From: Bryobacterales bacterium
GTDB taxonomy: Bacteria; Cyanobacteriota; Vampirovibrionia; Obscuribacterales; Obscuribacteraceae
NCBI GenBank assembly: GCA_903970295.1
Contig: CAJCHQ010000028.1
Coordinates: 1 to 11,562, forward strand
DNA length: 11,562 nucleotides
Direction: 5' to 3'
Shown here: piece by piece, positions 1 through 5,499 of the stretch
How positions within the stretch are numbered: position 1 is the first letter of the stretch
Layout: each line of letters starts with the position of its first letter
Notes under the pieces: generated by a model
Seen by the model: the letters and a program-made list of their open reading frames with translations, nothing else
Database searches by the model: none
What the model was told of the DNA's origin: nothing
Position numbers and translations under genes: made by a program

Positions 1-2
1 TG

Positions 3-617
3 ACCGCCCTCAACAACGTCGATTGCAGATATCAGGGGCTGCGGCTGTTGGCAGTAGCTGCCTTTCTCTATCTGCTGTCCGGGGTAGTCTCGGCGCATCT
101 GGCAGAGATTCAAATGCTGTCGATGCTGGCCTGGGCTCATATAACTCAGCCCGGTGCCGGGGTTGCGGTGCAAGGATTGCAATCGCTAGCAGCGATTTCC
201 GCACTTGCTTCGACGATTCAGGCATTGGTGAGTGCAGTTCCCTCCATCTCTAGTTTGCTTAAATCGAGGTCCAGCGAGCACGGCTCCCTTCCCACCGTTG
301 TGCTGGCGGGACGTTCGGAAGCACCTGCGCAGTTGAAAAAACTATTGCAGCCGAAACAACCAACCATTTCTACTGGTAATTTGAGGAACGTGTTGATCGT
401 TCTCGCCTGCGGCATCTTGATCGGCAGTCTCAGCCAAAGGATCGGCGAAGCGCTGATGTTCATCTATTCACTACGCAGTGCGATTAGCACCGCTTGCAAT
501 CACCTCGCTGTCAATGCCACTGAATGTGACACCAGCGAAGGTGTGAAGAAAGTATCAACAAATGAACAATCAGGAGAATCGGCAGAGGGGTACTTGGTCC
601 GCAGTCTCTGTCGGTAA
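3..617 (+). CDS. C-terminal part of an unrecognised membrane protein (start outside window)
   Basis: The frame is open from the left edge of the window, so the true start lies upstream; the TTG at 48 is only an internal codon in this reading. About 204 residues are visible. Hydrophobic stretches lie near the beginning (around LLAVAAFLYLLSGVVSAHL), in an Ala/Ser/Leu-rich middle part, and again around NVLIVLACGILIGSLSQRIG, which suggests at least two membrane segments with a hydrophilic loop between them. The tail after the last segment is Ser/Glu/Lys-rich and ends at a TAA. I do not recognise a family and see no catalytic motif. It is followed by a 123-base gap and the TetR-type gene on the same strand, so it could be a target of that regulator, but nothing in the sequence proves this. 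Confidence 0.55.
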   Translation, partial: TALNNVDCRYQGLRLLAVAAFLYLLSGVVSAHLAEIQMLSMLAWAHITQPGAGVAVQGLQSLAAISALASTIQALVSAVPSISSLLKSRSSEHGSLPTVVLAGRSEAPAQLKKLLQPKQPTISTGNLRNVLIVLACGILIGSLSQRIGEALMFIYSLRSAISTACNHLAVNATECDTSEGVKKVSTNEQSGESAEGYLVRSLCR

Positions 618-674
618 TCTGACATTTGCGACTGGCAATTTAAATCTTTGCTATTCGGCTGAGAAAGCTAACAC

Positions 675-703
675 CTGACAGGCGTTTTCCAGTTAAATAT
701 TGT
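675..703 (+). promoter_or_regulatory. Candidate promoter of the TetR-family gene
   Basis: CTGACA (675-680, five of six matches to the -35 consensus) is separated by exactly 17 bases from TATTGT (698-703, four of six matches to -10). Transcription would begin near 710, leaving about 30 bases of leader before the ATG at 741. This also argues against the earlier in-frame TTG at 708 as the start. It is a consensus match by eye, not a measured promoter. Confidence 0.4.
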
Positions 704-740
704 TATCTTGGGTTTGCGGCTCAACTCGAACGGTTGGAAC

Positions 741-1418
741 ATGGCTCGAAAAATTGATCCGGCTAAGGGAACCGCTATTCTGAATGCAGCTCGCACGGTT
801 TTGCTGCGGGATGGATACGGCGCCGCGAAAATGTCTGACATAGCCGCGGAGGCGGGGGTTGCGCCAGGTACACTCTATCTCTATTTCGACTCGAAAGAGG
901 CTCTCGCCAGTGCCATCGGCGAAGACTTCTTCGCGCGGCTGAGCAGCGAATTCGCGGTCATAGTAAAAAAGCTCGACAAACCGAATGGCGTCAATATTCT
1001 GGTCGATTGGTCAGCGCGAATTGCCACCGAAGAGCGTGAGTTACTGCGCCTGATCAGACAAGGTGGCGAAAATGAGAGACCGGGCGAACCTGGTCCCAAA
1101 AAAGCTTTCCGTCGGCTGATGACCGAAGTCTTGCAAAATTTGATGGAAAAAGATTTTGTTCGGCAGTACGATGCCGAGCCTCTTTCTCATGTCGTCATGT
1201 CTGTGCTCGGCGGCATATTTCACCTTTGCGTTATGGAGGGCGATGTAGATATCGAGTCCATCAAGGTTGTTTCGGCGAAAGTGCTTCAACATGCACTGTT
1301 TGAAGACAAGCTTATTCCGGAAAAACAACCAAAACCGACCGGAAGCACGCCGGTGCGGGCAAAGGCGAGTGCTATCAAATTAAAAACGAGACCTGCAGGC
1401 AGCGGACATCGTCGCTAG
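741..1418 (+). CDS. TetR/AcrR-family transcriptional regulator
   Basis: A cytoplasmic DNA-binding repressor of the TetR type, 225 residues, the normal length for the family. The N-terminal three-helix DNA-binding domain is canonical: an ILNAARTVLLRDGY helix, then MSDIAAEAGVAPGTLYLYF (about residues 31-49), which is the helix-turn-helix with the typical GTLYxYF ending, then SKEAL. Residues after about 65 form the variable ligand-binding and dimer domain, so the ligand cannot be read from sequence. The ATG at 741 is preferred over an in-frame TTG at 708 because the family match begins right after it and the promoter candidate would place the transcript start near 710. The last 30 or so residues are rich in Lys, Arg and Pro and look disordered, an unusual basic tail. 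It converges with the protease-like gene, and its target is unknown. Confidence 0.93.
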   Translation: MARKIDPAKGTAILNAARTVLLRDGYGAAKMSDIAAEAGVAPGTLYLYFDSKEALASAIGEDFFARLSSEFAVIVKKLDKPNGVNILVDWSARIATEERELLRLIRQGGENERPGEPGPKKAFRRLMTEVLQNLMEKDFVRQYDAEPLSHVVMSVLGGIFHLCVMEGDVDIESIKVVSAKVLQHALFEDKLIPEKQPKPTGSTPVRAKASAIKLKTRPAGSGHRR

Positions 1419-1428
1419 TTAGACTGCC

Positions 1429-1450
1429 ATGGCACCACTATTAGTGTCAT
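1429..1450. repeat. Imperfect hairpin between convergent genes
   Basis: ATGGCAC (1429-1435) can pair with GTGTCAT (1444-1450), including one G-T pair, around an eight-base loop. It lies in the 48-base gap between the stop codons of the TetR gene and the convergent protease-like gene, where a bidirectional terminator would be expected. No run of T follows on either side, so a terminator role is only a possibility. Confidence 0.25.
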
Positions 1451-1466
1451 CATTGGGGCGCCTTCT

Positions 1467-2405
1467 CTAATTGTCTTTTGGCATTTCTGAAGCCAGCGGT
1501 GGCAAAATTGCCGGCAGGCGATCGAATCGACAGGCGTAGAGGTCAAGAATATAGCGTTTGTCTAAATCGGAAACTTGAACGATTGGACAATTCGATTCAC
1601 AGCAGTACTGAGACATAACCGAGCTTCTCGATTGCACATCGCTCAGGCCGAGAGCGTGCCCGATTTGATGCAGGCATACTGCCTTGAACCTGCGTTCAGG
1701 CAGATACAGAAGCGTTTGTTCTTGCAGCTGAATCTTAGCGGCTTCAACCCGGCCTTTATCAAAATCATGCAGAGTTTCCCCCCAATAATTATTGAAGCTG
1801 TCATGTTGGCAAAAATAGAGCTCGGCATTCCTGTAATCTTCTGTCAATTCATAGGTGAAAATGTGGTCTGATGCTCTCACCCATTGGTCGAGGCACTCGT
1901 GGATTAAGGCTTTCGCACGCCCATCGCGCGCCCTCGTCACCCTCAAGGAAATGTAGACTCTCAGTGGCATCTGCTCTTCTCGCCAAAGTGTTATACCAGA
2001 CTGAGCCTTGTATTGGTCTACTGGCTTGGCTCGACAAAATGGATCGAAGCTGGAGTCTTCTGCGGATTTTTCGCACTGCCACCAATCGGCCACCGGGGTC
2101 GGCATAATCTTATTGAAGATATCGTGGATGCCAGGCTCATAATCAGTCATTTCGGTGCCCGGAGAGGCTGCATAGCGCGAGGCGTACGAATTTCCAGGGG
2201 CATAGATGCTAGACGGTGGGGGCACGTCTATCCCATCAATGACGGCACTCGAGAATGCGTCGGACCATGTAGCCTGGGCTCGTGCGGGCAATGTTGGCAA
2301 CGAGATGGTCAGCACAATGGCAAGGAGGGGCAGGGTAGTGCTTACCGCTGCTAAAAACCGCTCGATCACCGATGTAGCTCTGGAAAGTGTGAATAAGGTT
2401 GGCAT
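1467..2405 (-). CDS. Exported matrixin/metzincin-like protein with altered zinc motif
   Basis: 312 residues. A Sec-type signal peptide is visible: a short charged start, a hydrophobic core around TTLPLLAIVLTISLPTL, and a PARAQA cleavage-type site near residue 43. The C-terminal half looks like a matrixin/metzincin domain: a helix with CLDQWVRASDHIF, a strand with AELYFCQ, a GETLHDF segment, and then HQIGHALGLSD at residues 246-256 followed by SVM at 262-264, which fits the Met-turn. In active metzincins the motif is HExxHxxGxxH/D with Glu as general base. Here the Glu position is Gln (codon CAA), while both His residues, the Gly and a possible third ligand Asp256 remain. Asp as third ligand is known in snapalysin-type enzymes. 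Many Cys residues (C111, C124, C171, C199, C244, C268, C269, C273, C292) suit an extracytoplasmic protein. It may therefore bind zinc without cleaving, or cleave poorly. No Shine-Dalgarno site is seen before the ATG, although a promoter-like element lies immediately upstream. Confidence 0.8.
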   Translation of the reverse strand: MPTLFTLSRATSVIERFLAAVSTTLPLLAIVLTISLPTLPARAQATWSDAFSSAVIDGIDVPPPSSIYAPGNSYASRYAASPGTEMTDYEPGIHDIFNKIMPTPVADWWQCEKSAEDSSFDPFCRAKPVDQYKAQSGITLWREEQMPLRVYISLRVTRARDGRAKALIHECLDQWVRASDHIFTYELTEDYRNAELYFCQHDSFNNYWGETLHDFDKGRVEAAKIQLQEQTLLYLPERRFKAVCLHQIGHALGLSDVQSRSSVMSQYCCESNCPIVQVSDLDKRYILDLYACRFDRLPAILPPLASEMPKDN

Positions 2406-2407
2406 GG

Positions 2408-2425
2408 AGCCAATCTTAATTGGCT
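2408..2425. repeat. Perfect 7-bp inverted repeat over the protease-like start region
   Basis: AGCCAAT (2408-2414) and ATTGGCT (2419-2425) are perfect complements separated by four bases. The repeat ends two bases before the ATG of the protease-like gene and covers its -10 candidate. It could be an operator for a dimeric regulator; if transcription starts further upstream, it would instead be an RNA hairpin hiding the start codon region. Confidence 0.5.
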
Positions 2426-2440
2426 GCGGCGCGATGTCAA
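2413..2440 (-). promoter_or_regulatory. Candidate promoter placing the protease-like mRNA start at its ATG
   Basis: Read on the minus strand, a perfect TTGACA (2440-2435) is followed after 16 bases by TAAGAT (2418-2413, four of six -10 matches), and only seven bases then remain before the ATG at 2405. Transcription would begin at or within two bases of the start codon, giving a leaderless message, which would explain the missing ribosome binding site. The -10 lies in the centre of an inverted repeat at 2408-2425. Confidence 0.4.
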
Positions 2441-2710
2441 GTAGTGAAACCCTAGCATTTTCCGTCCGGTAACTCTAGCTGAAAACGACCTTTGTCGCCG
2501 CCGCCGAATGTTTTTTCCTGCACAGTGAGCATCGGCATGAATTTTAGCTCCGGTTTAAAGTGTCTGAATCTCTGTTCTAATATACCCTCGACGCAATAAA
2601 CCACCAGTTAGCGAAGGTTCCGTGAGCGTCGCCACCCTTTCTTAGCGAAGCTCGGCTAGTTCGCACGAGGCATCGCGTGAGCCGTTTCGGCGCCTGTAAT
2701 CTTTTGCTAT

Positions 2711-2739
2711 TTGTTGCCAGGTGTAACGGCATATATGTA
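2711..2739 (+). promoter_or_regulatory. Weak promoter candidate upstream of the four-gene cluster
   Basis: TTGTTG (2711-2716) lies 17 bases before TATGTA (2734-2739), facing the methyltransferase gene. The match is only moderate, and the implied leader of about 175 bases is long. No better candidate was seen nearer the gene. Confidence 0.22.
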
Positions 2740-2911
2740 AATCAGGAAGTTATGAAAATAAGGGTCTTTGATCTGATAGCTACAAGTTAACCATTTCCTT
2801 TTCTCATAGAGACAATCTCCAACTCCTCAATCCATCCTGACGCTTTCGCAGCCTCCTTTTTTTGATGCGCGCCGCATTAGCAGTCCGTGTCGTCTCAACC
2901 AAACTTTGCCC

Positions 2912-2916
2912 GGGAG
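2912..2916 (+). promoter_or_regulatory. Ribosome binding site that fixes the methyltransferase start
   Basis: GGGAG ends six bases before the ATG at 2923, an ideal distance. An in-frame GTG at 2887 would add 12 residues but has no such site, so the ATG is chosen. Confidence 0.6.
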
Positions 2917-2922
2917 CTTCGC

Positions 2923-3807
2923 ATGACTCAGACCTCGCATGACCCTGCCGCGCATTTCGCCGCTATGCCCGACCCGACCGGTTATCTCGCCCGAATGTCG
3001 AAGTCTGAGCTGGAAAAGCTGCGTGTGCGAACATATGTCCCTGCCCATGCGCAAACTTTTCTCGACGTCGGTTGCGCTGACGGTACCATCACTCTCGCTC
3101 TAGCTCAGGTTTTTCCGCACATTCAGTTCGTGGGCATCGACCTGGACAGCGAATTCATAGCGCGAGCTAACGCTAGGAAAGCCGAACTCGGTCTCACCAA
3201 TGTTCGATTCGTGTGCGAATGGTTGCGCAACCTGCTCAAACATGAAAACCGCTACGACGTAGTCCAATTCATGTCGGTCGAACACGAATTTTTCACCTAC
3301 GGCGAGGGCATCTCCAGCGTTCTCAAATCTCTTGCCGACGCTCACGAGCTCCTCAACGTCGGCGGTGTTGTCGTAGTTCGCGATATGGTCCTCGAGGAAT
3401 ACACGAAGGAGTCGACTCTGCACGTCGATTCGATTCGCGCCAAGATGATGGCACGTCTCGACCCTAGAATCGCCGCCGAATTCATAGCCATGTACGGCGA
3501 ACTCGACTCCATCTACCAGCTCAACCACCTGCTGCTCAAGTACATGTACACGACCAATTGGGTGCGCGAGCTGCGCGAGAACTATGTGGCGGTGGTGGTG
3601 GAAGAATATCGGCTGGCTTTCAAGTTGCTCGGGATGGTTGTGCAGGACGTGCACACTTCTACCTTGCAGTTCCTCGCCAACAAGTGGAAAGAAGACTTCG
3701 ACCTGACTGACGAGGAAATCGCTTTAATGCGTTCAACCACGTTCCTCGTCGCCAGAAAGGTGTTACAGCCGACGCGACGTCTGAATCGGCCGCTGGCAGT
3801 GTTTTAA
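2923..3807 (+). CDS. Class I SAM-dependent methyltransferase
   Basis: 294 residues, cytoplasmic, no signal or membrane segment. The Rossmann-type methyltransferase core is clear: motif I FLDVGCADG (residues 46-54, with Asp48, Gly50 and Gly54 for SAM binding), the acidic end of strand 2 in FVGIDLD (Asp73 contacts the ribose), and a motif IV region YDVVQFMSVEHEFF around 111-124. LLNVGGVVVVRDM (about 143-155) is the typical strand 5 segment of enzymes acting on small molecules or proteins rather than on DNA bases. After about residue 160 comes a long helical C-terminal part ending in DLTDEEIALMRSTTFLVARKV, which probably shapes the substrate pocket; I do not recognise this subfamily. The substrate is unknown. 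The next gene starts 47 bases downstream with a good ribosome binding site, so the two are probably co-transcribed. Confidence 0.85.
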   Translation: MTQTSHDPAAHFAAMPDPTGYLARMSKSELEKLRVRTYVPAHAQTFLDVGCADGTITLALAQVFPHIQFVGIDLDSEFIARANARKAELGLTNVRFVCEWLRNLLKHENRYDVVQFMSVEHEFFTYGEGISSVLKSLADAHELLNVGGVVVVRDMVLEEYTKESTLHVDSIRAKMMARLDPRIAAEFIAMYGELDSIYQLNHLLLKYMYTTNWVRELRENYVAVVVEEYRLAFKLLGMVVQDVHTSTLQFLANKWKEDFDLTDEEIALMRSTTFLVARKVLQPTRRLNRPLAVF

Positions 3808-3854
3808 TAAGCGCTGGGCATCGTGCTCATCGCTGCAACTCTCAGGAGTTTCAT

Positions 3855-4169
3855 ATGCGCACATTTTTCGCGTGGCTAGTCGCAGTCGTTGTCATCCTTC
3901 TCATCGTCAGCGGTGAACTGAAACGCCAGAAGCGACTCAGACGTTCAGCTTCACACCGCCCGCAAGCACCGATGTGCCCTCCCCGACGTTCACTGCTGAA
4001 GAGCTTTCTCGCGCGTATTCGACGCTCGATGCGGCGAACTCTGGGGATACGTTCTACGAAGAACACACACACCGGCGAAGTCGCTGGCAGCCAGAGTTCC
4101 GTTCTGCCCGCCCCCGACGATGACGATGATGATTTTCATTATCATCGCCAGTATTACAAGAATCACTGA
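3855..4169 (+). CDS. Small one-helix membrane protein with basic linker and Asp6/His-rich tail
   Basis: 104 residues. AGGAG at 3844-3848 sits six bases before the ATG and supports translation. Residues about 4-20 (FFAWLVAVVVILLIVSG) form one transmembrane helix or uncleaved anchor. Next comes a strongly basic region (KRQKRLRRSASHR and, at 50-66, KSFLARIRRSMRRTLGIR), then a run of six Asp (88-93) followed at once by the aromatic and His-rich end FHYHRQYYKNH. Positive charge after the helix predicts the tail inside the cell. No family is recognised. The Asp/His tail could bind divalent metal or associate with the basic stretch of another copy; that is speculation. It lies between a methyltransferase and a receiver-domain gene on the same strand. 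The biased composition means a residual chance that the ORF is spurious. Confidence 0.6.
   Translation: MRTFFAWLVAVVVILLIVSGELKRQKRLRRSASHRPQAPMCPPRRSLLKSFLARIRRSMRRTLGIRSTKNTHTGEVAGSQSSVLPAPDDDDDDFHYHRQYYKNH
4127..4148. repeat. Hairpin inside the Asp/His-tail codons
   Basis: Nine bases GATGATGAT can pair with ATTATCATC, with one G-T pair, around a TTTC loop. The symmetry comes from consecutive Asp codons (GAT) followed by His and Tyr codons (CAT, TAT), so it may be a by-product of the protein sequence rather than a selected RNA structure. It lies about 20 bases before the stop codon. Confidence 0.35.
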
Positions 4170-4258
4170 GACTTCCGCCGCTGCTGTCCGCCGGCTTGTT
4201 GTGGTTGCTTCCACGACTTGCTTAAAGACGGCAGCAATTTTTCAACTCCTGCAAAACG

Positions 4259-4275
4259 CTCTGGATAAGCCAGAG
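4259..4275 (+). repeat. Short hairpin in the leader of the receiver-domain gene
   Basis: CTCTGG (4259-4264) and CCAGAG (4270-4275) form a perfect six-base stem around ATAAG. It ends 10 bases before the AAAAGGAA ribosome binding site (4286-4293) of the response regulator. It could modulate translation or stability of the downstream message; no run of T follows, so it is not a normal terminator. Confidence 0.35.
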
Positions 4276-4300
4276 GCAGGGCTCCAAAAGGAACATCATC

Positions 4301-4765
4301 ATGAACTCCCTTCGCGTTTTACTCATCGAAGACGAACTGTTTCTCGGTGAAATAATGTCAGAGGTGCTGACCGACCGTGGCTTTGCCGTGCGCTGGTTCG
4401 TCAGAGCTAGATGCACCAACGGTGTCGTGGTTCTCATGGACGCCGACGGCATCGAAGTTGTCCTTGACGGCGACAGTTACGATGTCGCATTGGTCGATGG
4501 ACAGCTCAAAAACAGTGCTCTTAACGGCTGGGATTTGACACCCTGGTTGGTCAAGATGAAACTGCCGGTTATTGCGACGAGCGGTGATCCTGACGTCAAT
4601 AAAAGCATGATCAAAGCCGGTGCTTCTGCCACGATCAGGAAAGATTACATCTGTGCGTCATCCCCGCCGGACGTGCCTGTCCCGGAGGAAACTGTGCGCG
4701 ACGTCGCGCGGAGAAAAGTGTCTGATTCTTCGCCCCTGTCGTCTGGTGTAGCGGGGCGGCAGTAA
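4301..4765 (+). CDS. Single-domain response regulator (receiver)
   Basis: 154 residues. The receiver fold is seen from LRVLLIEDE (acidic pair Glu10 and Asp11 that bind Mg2+), through YDVALVDGQL with Asp66 as the likely phosphoacceptor, VIATSG with the switch Thr/Ser at 93-94, to IRKDYI with Lys114. There is no output domain; after about 118 only a short Pro/Ser-rich tail remains. Compared with a standard receiver, about 10-15 extra residues (FVRARCTNGVVVLMDADGIEV, about 33-53) lie between helix 1 and the phosphoacceptor strand and look like an added beta hairpin. No histidine kinase is nearby, so its phosphodonor must be elsewhere. AAAAGGAA upstream gives a sound ribosome binding site. It probably acts by protein contact within a relay and sits in the same strand series as the methyltransferase and the LprI-like gene. 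Confidence 0.88.
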   Translation: MNSLRVLLIEDELFLGEIMSEVLTDRGFAVRWFVRARCTNGVVVLMDADGIEVVLDGDSYDVALVDGQLKNSALNGWDLTPWLVKMKLPVIATSGDPDVNKSMIKAGASATIRKDYICASSPPDVPVPEETVRDVARRKVSDSSPLSSGVAGRQ

Positions 4766-4805
4766 CAGGCTTCTACTTTCTCAACTTAACCCGAGAGGTG
4801 AAACG

Positions 4806-5270
4806 ATGTTTCTTGTTCTCGAAAATGACTGTGTCCCCGCTCCAGTTCCCACTGGCGATATAGCCGATATTGGCGAAATCGTGTCATGGTACGAAGAGAG
4901 GCGATACGAATCCGGATTTTTGCCGCAAGCTGAAAGCCGGCAGAATCTGGAGCGCTGCACCGGCAAGTACTTGCAGAAACTGAGTCTAGCCGCTGAAGCG
5001 AAATTTTGGTGGCTAATGAAGTTCCTGCCCGAAGCACTGGCAGAGCGGTTGGTCGCCAATCAGAGAGCCTGGCTGGTTTCACGCAGAGCTCATTTTGCTT
5101 TGCTGAATACATTGCACGGACTGCTTGGCGGCGGCAACAAGCCTTTCGACGCCTACGCGCTTTTGCTGGCCCAAGCAGAGTTTGTCAAAGCGCGGGGTTT
5201 GGAACTGGAATACTTATACGCTGAATTCAATTCCCGCTGGAGAACGGCAAAGGTGGCGGCAATTGAATAA
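4806..5270 (+). CDS. Uncharacterised helical protein resembling the LprI/DUF1311 fold
   Basis: 154 residues with a clear ribosome binding site (GAGGTG at 4795-4800, five bases before the ATG). No signal peptide or membrane helix is visible. The middle part, YLQKLSLAAEAKFWWLMKFLPEALAERL, leads into VANQRAWLVSRRAHFALL (83-100), then a Gly-rich turn LLGGG and a helix with AQAEFVKARGLELEYLYAEF. The QRAWL...R pattern followed by GG and then a helix with R...LE is how LprI-type (DUF1311) domains look. LprI domains are normally exported and cysteine-bonded, whereas this one has no signal and lacks Cys at the usual places. It is therefore either a cytoplasmic derivative of that fold or a chance likeness. 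It is the last gene of the cluster, 40 bases after the receiver gene, and is followed by the hairpin region that probably ends transcription. Confidence 0.65.
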   Translation: MFLVLENDCVPAPVPTGDIADIGEIVSWYEERRYESGFLPQAESRQNLERCTGKYLQKLSLAAEAKFWWLMKFLPEALAERLVANQRAWLVSRRAHFALLNTLHGLLGGGNKPFDAYALLLAQAEFVKARGLELEYLYAEFNSRWRTAKVAAIE

Positions 5271-5287
5271 AACGACTTGTGGCTTTG

Positions 5288-5325
5288 CTAGCAGGGTGTT
5301 GACGACTTTTTCAACACCCTGCTAG
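5288..5325. terminator. Perfect 15-bp inverted repeat after the four-gene cluster
   Basis: CTAGCAGGGTGTTGA (5288-5302) and its exact reverse complement (5311-5325) flank an eight-base loop ending in four T. It starts 17 bases after the stop codon of the LprI-like gene. As RNA this is a very stable stem. The T-rich part of a classical terminator is not directly behind it but comes at 5386-5410, after a second hairpin. The same kind of palindrome is also typical of the ends of insertion sequences or small palindromic repeats, so a mobile relic is an alternative reading. Confidence 0.6.
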
Positions 5326-5410
5326 ATGGTCGGAGTGAACACTTGCGTCTGCAAGTATTTTCGTCTGGCCATCTAGCATCGCTCGTGTTTTTTGTTGTTT
5401 TTTTGTGTTT
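5321..5410 (+). terminator. Second nested hairpin and T-rich tract
   Basis: GCTAGATGG (5321-5329) pairs perfectly with CCATCTAGC (5369-5377), and the stem continues inward for about five further pairs with two G-T pairs. Inside it lies a perfect hairpin ACTTGC-GTCT-GCAAGT (5341-5356). T-rich DNA with runs of six and seven T follows from about 5386. The first arm shares GCTAG (5321-5325) with the preceding 15-bp stem, so the two outer stems cannot both form completely. The most economical role is the end of transcription for the plus-strand cluster. Confidence 0.5.
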
Positions 5411-5499
5411 GTACTTTGCCATATTAAGACATTGTAAGTAGTGGAAAATTTGCGTGGACCATCTCGTTCAGGTTCCACCGATCTAATTCCACATTGTGG

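Larger units (their letters stand above)
2406..2922. other. Gene-free stretch between divergent genes
   Basis: About 517 bases between the divergent protease-like and methyltransferase genes contain no convincing gene. Seen in it are the inverted repeat and promoter candidate at 2408-2440, a nine-base direct repeat TTAGCGAAG (2608-2616 and 2642-2650), each copy followed further on by CGTGAGC (2621-2627 and 2676-2682), a promoter-like TTGTTG-17-TATGTA (2711-2739), and pyrimidine-rich DNA from about 2785 to 2865 that includes a run of seven T. I could not fold it into a known riboswitch or small RNA by eye. Confidence 0.4.

Noticed and set aside
708..740. TTG at 708 as start of the TetR gene
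   Set aside because: The added 11 residues do not fit the family, and the promoter candidate would put the transcript start near 710; the ATG at 741 fits better.
1575..2354. Several plus-strand frames opposite the protease-like gene
   Set aside because: They contradict the clear signal peptide and zinc-motif frame on the minus strand and carry no motifs.
2590..2700. Possible tRNA or small structured RNA in the intergenic region
   Set aside because: Short complementary pieces exist, but no cloverleaf, T-loop consensus or known riboswitch core could be assembled.
2887..2922. GTG at 2887 as start of the methyltransferase
   Set aside because: No ribosome binding site precedes it, while GGGAG lies six bases before the ATG at 2923.
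3100..3654. 184-codon open frame on the minus strand
   Set aside because: It is antisense to the methyltransferase, is rich in His/Val as expected for the complement of that codon pattern, and has no recognisable domain.
4120..4350. 76-codon open frame on the plus strand
   Set aside because: Overlaps the end of the small membrane protein and the start of the receiver gene; its hydrophobic start is just the Asp/His codon repeat read in another frame.
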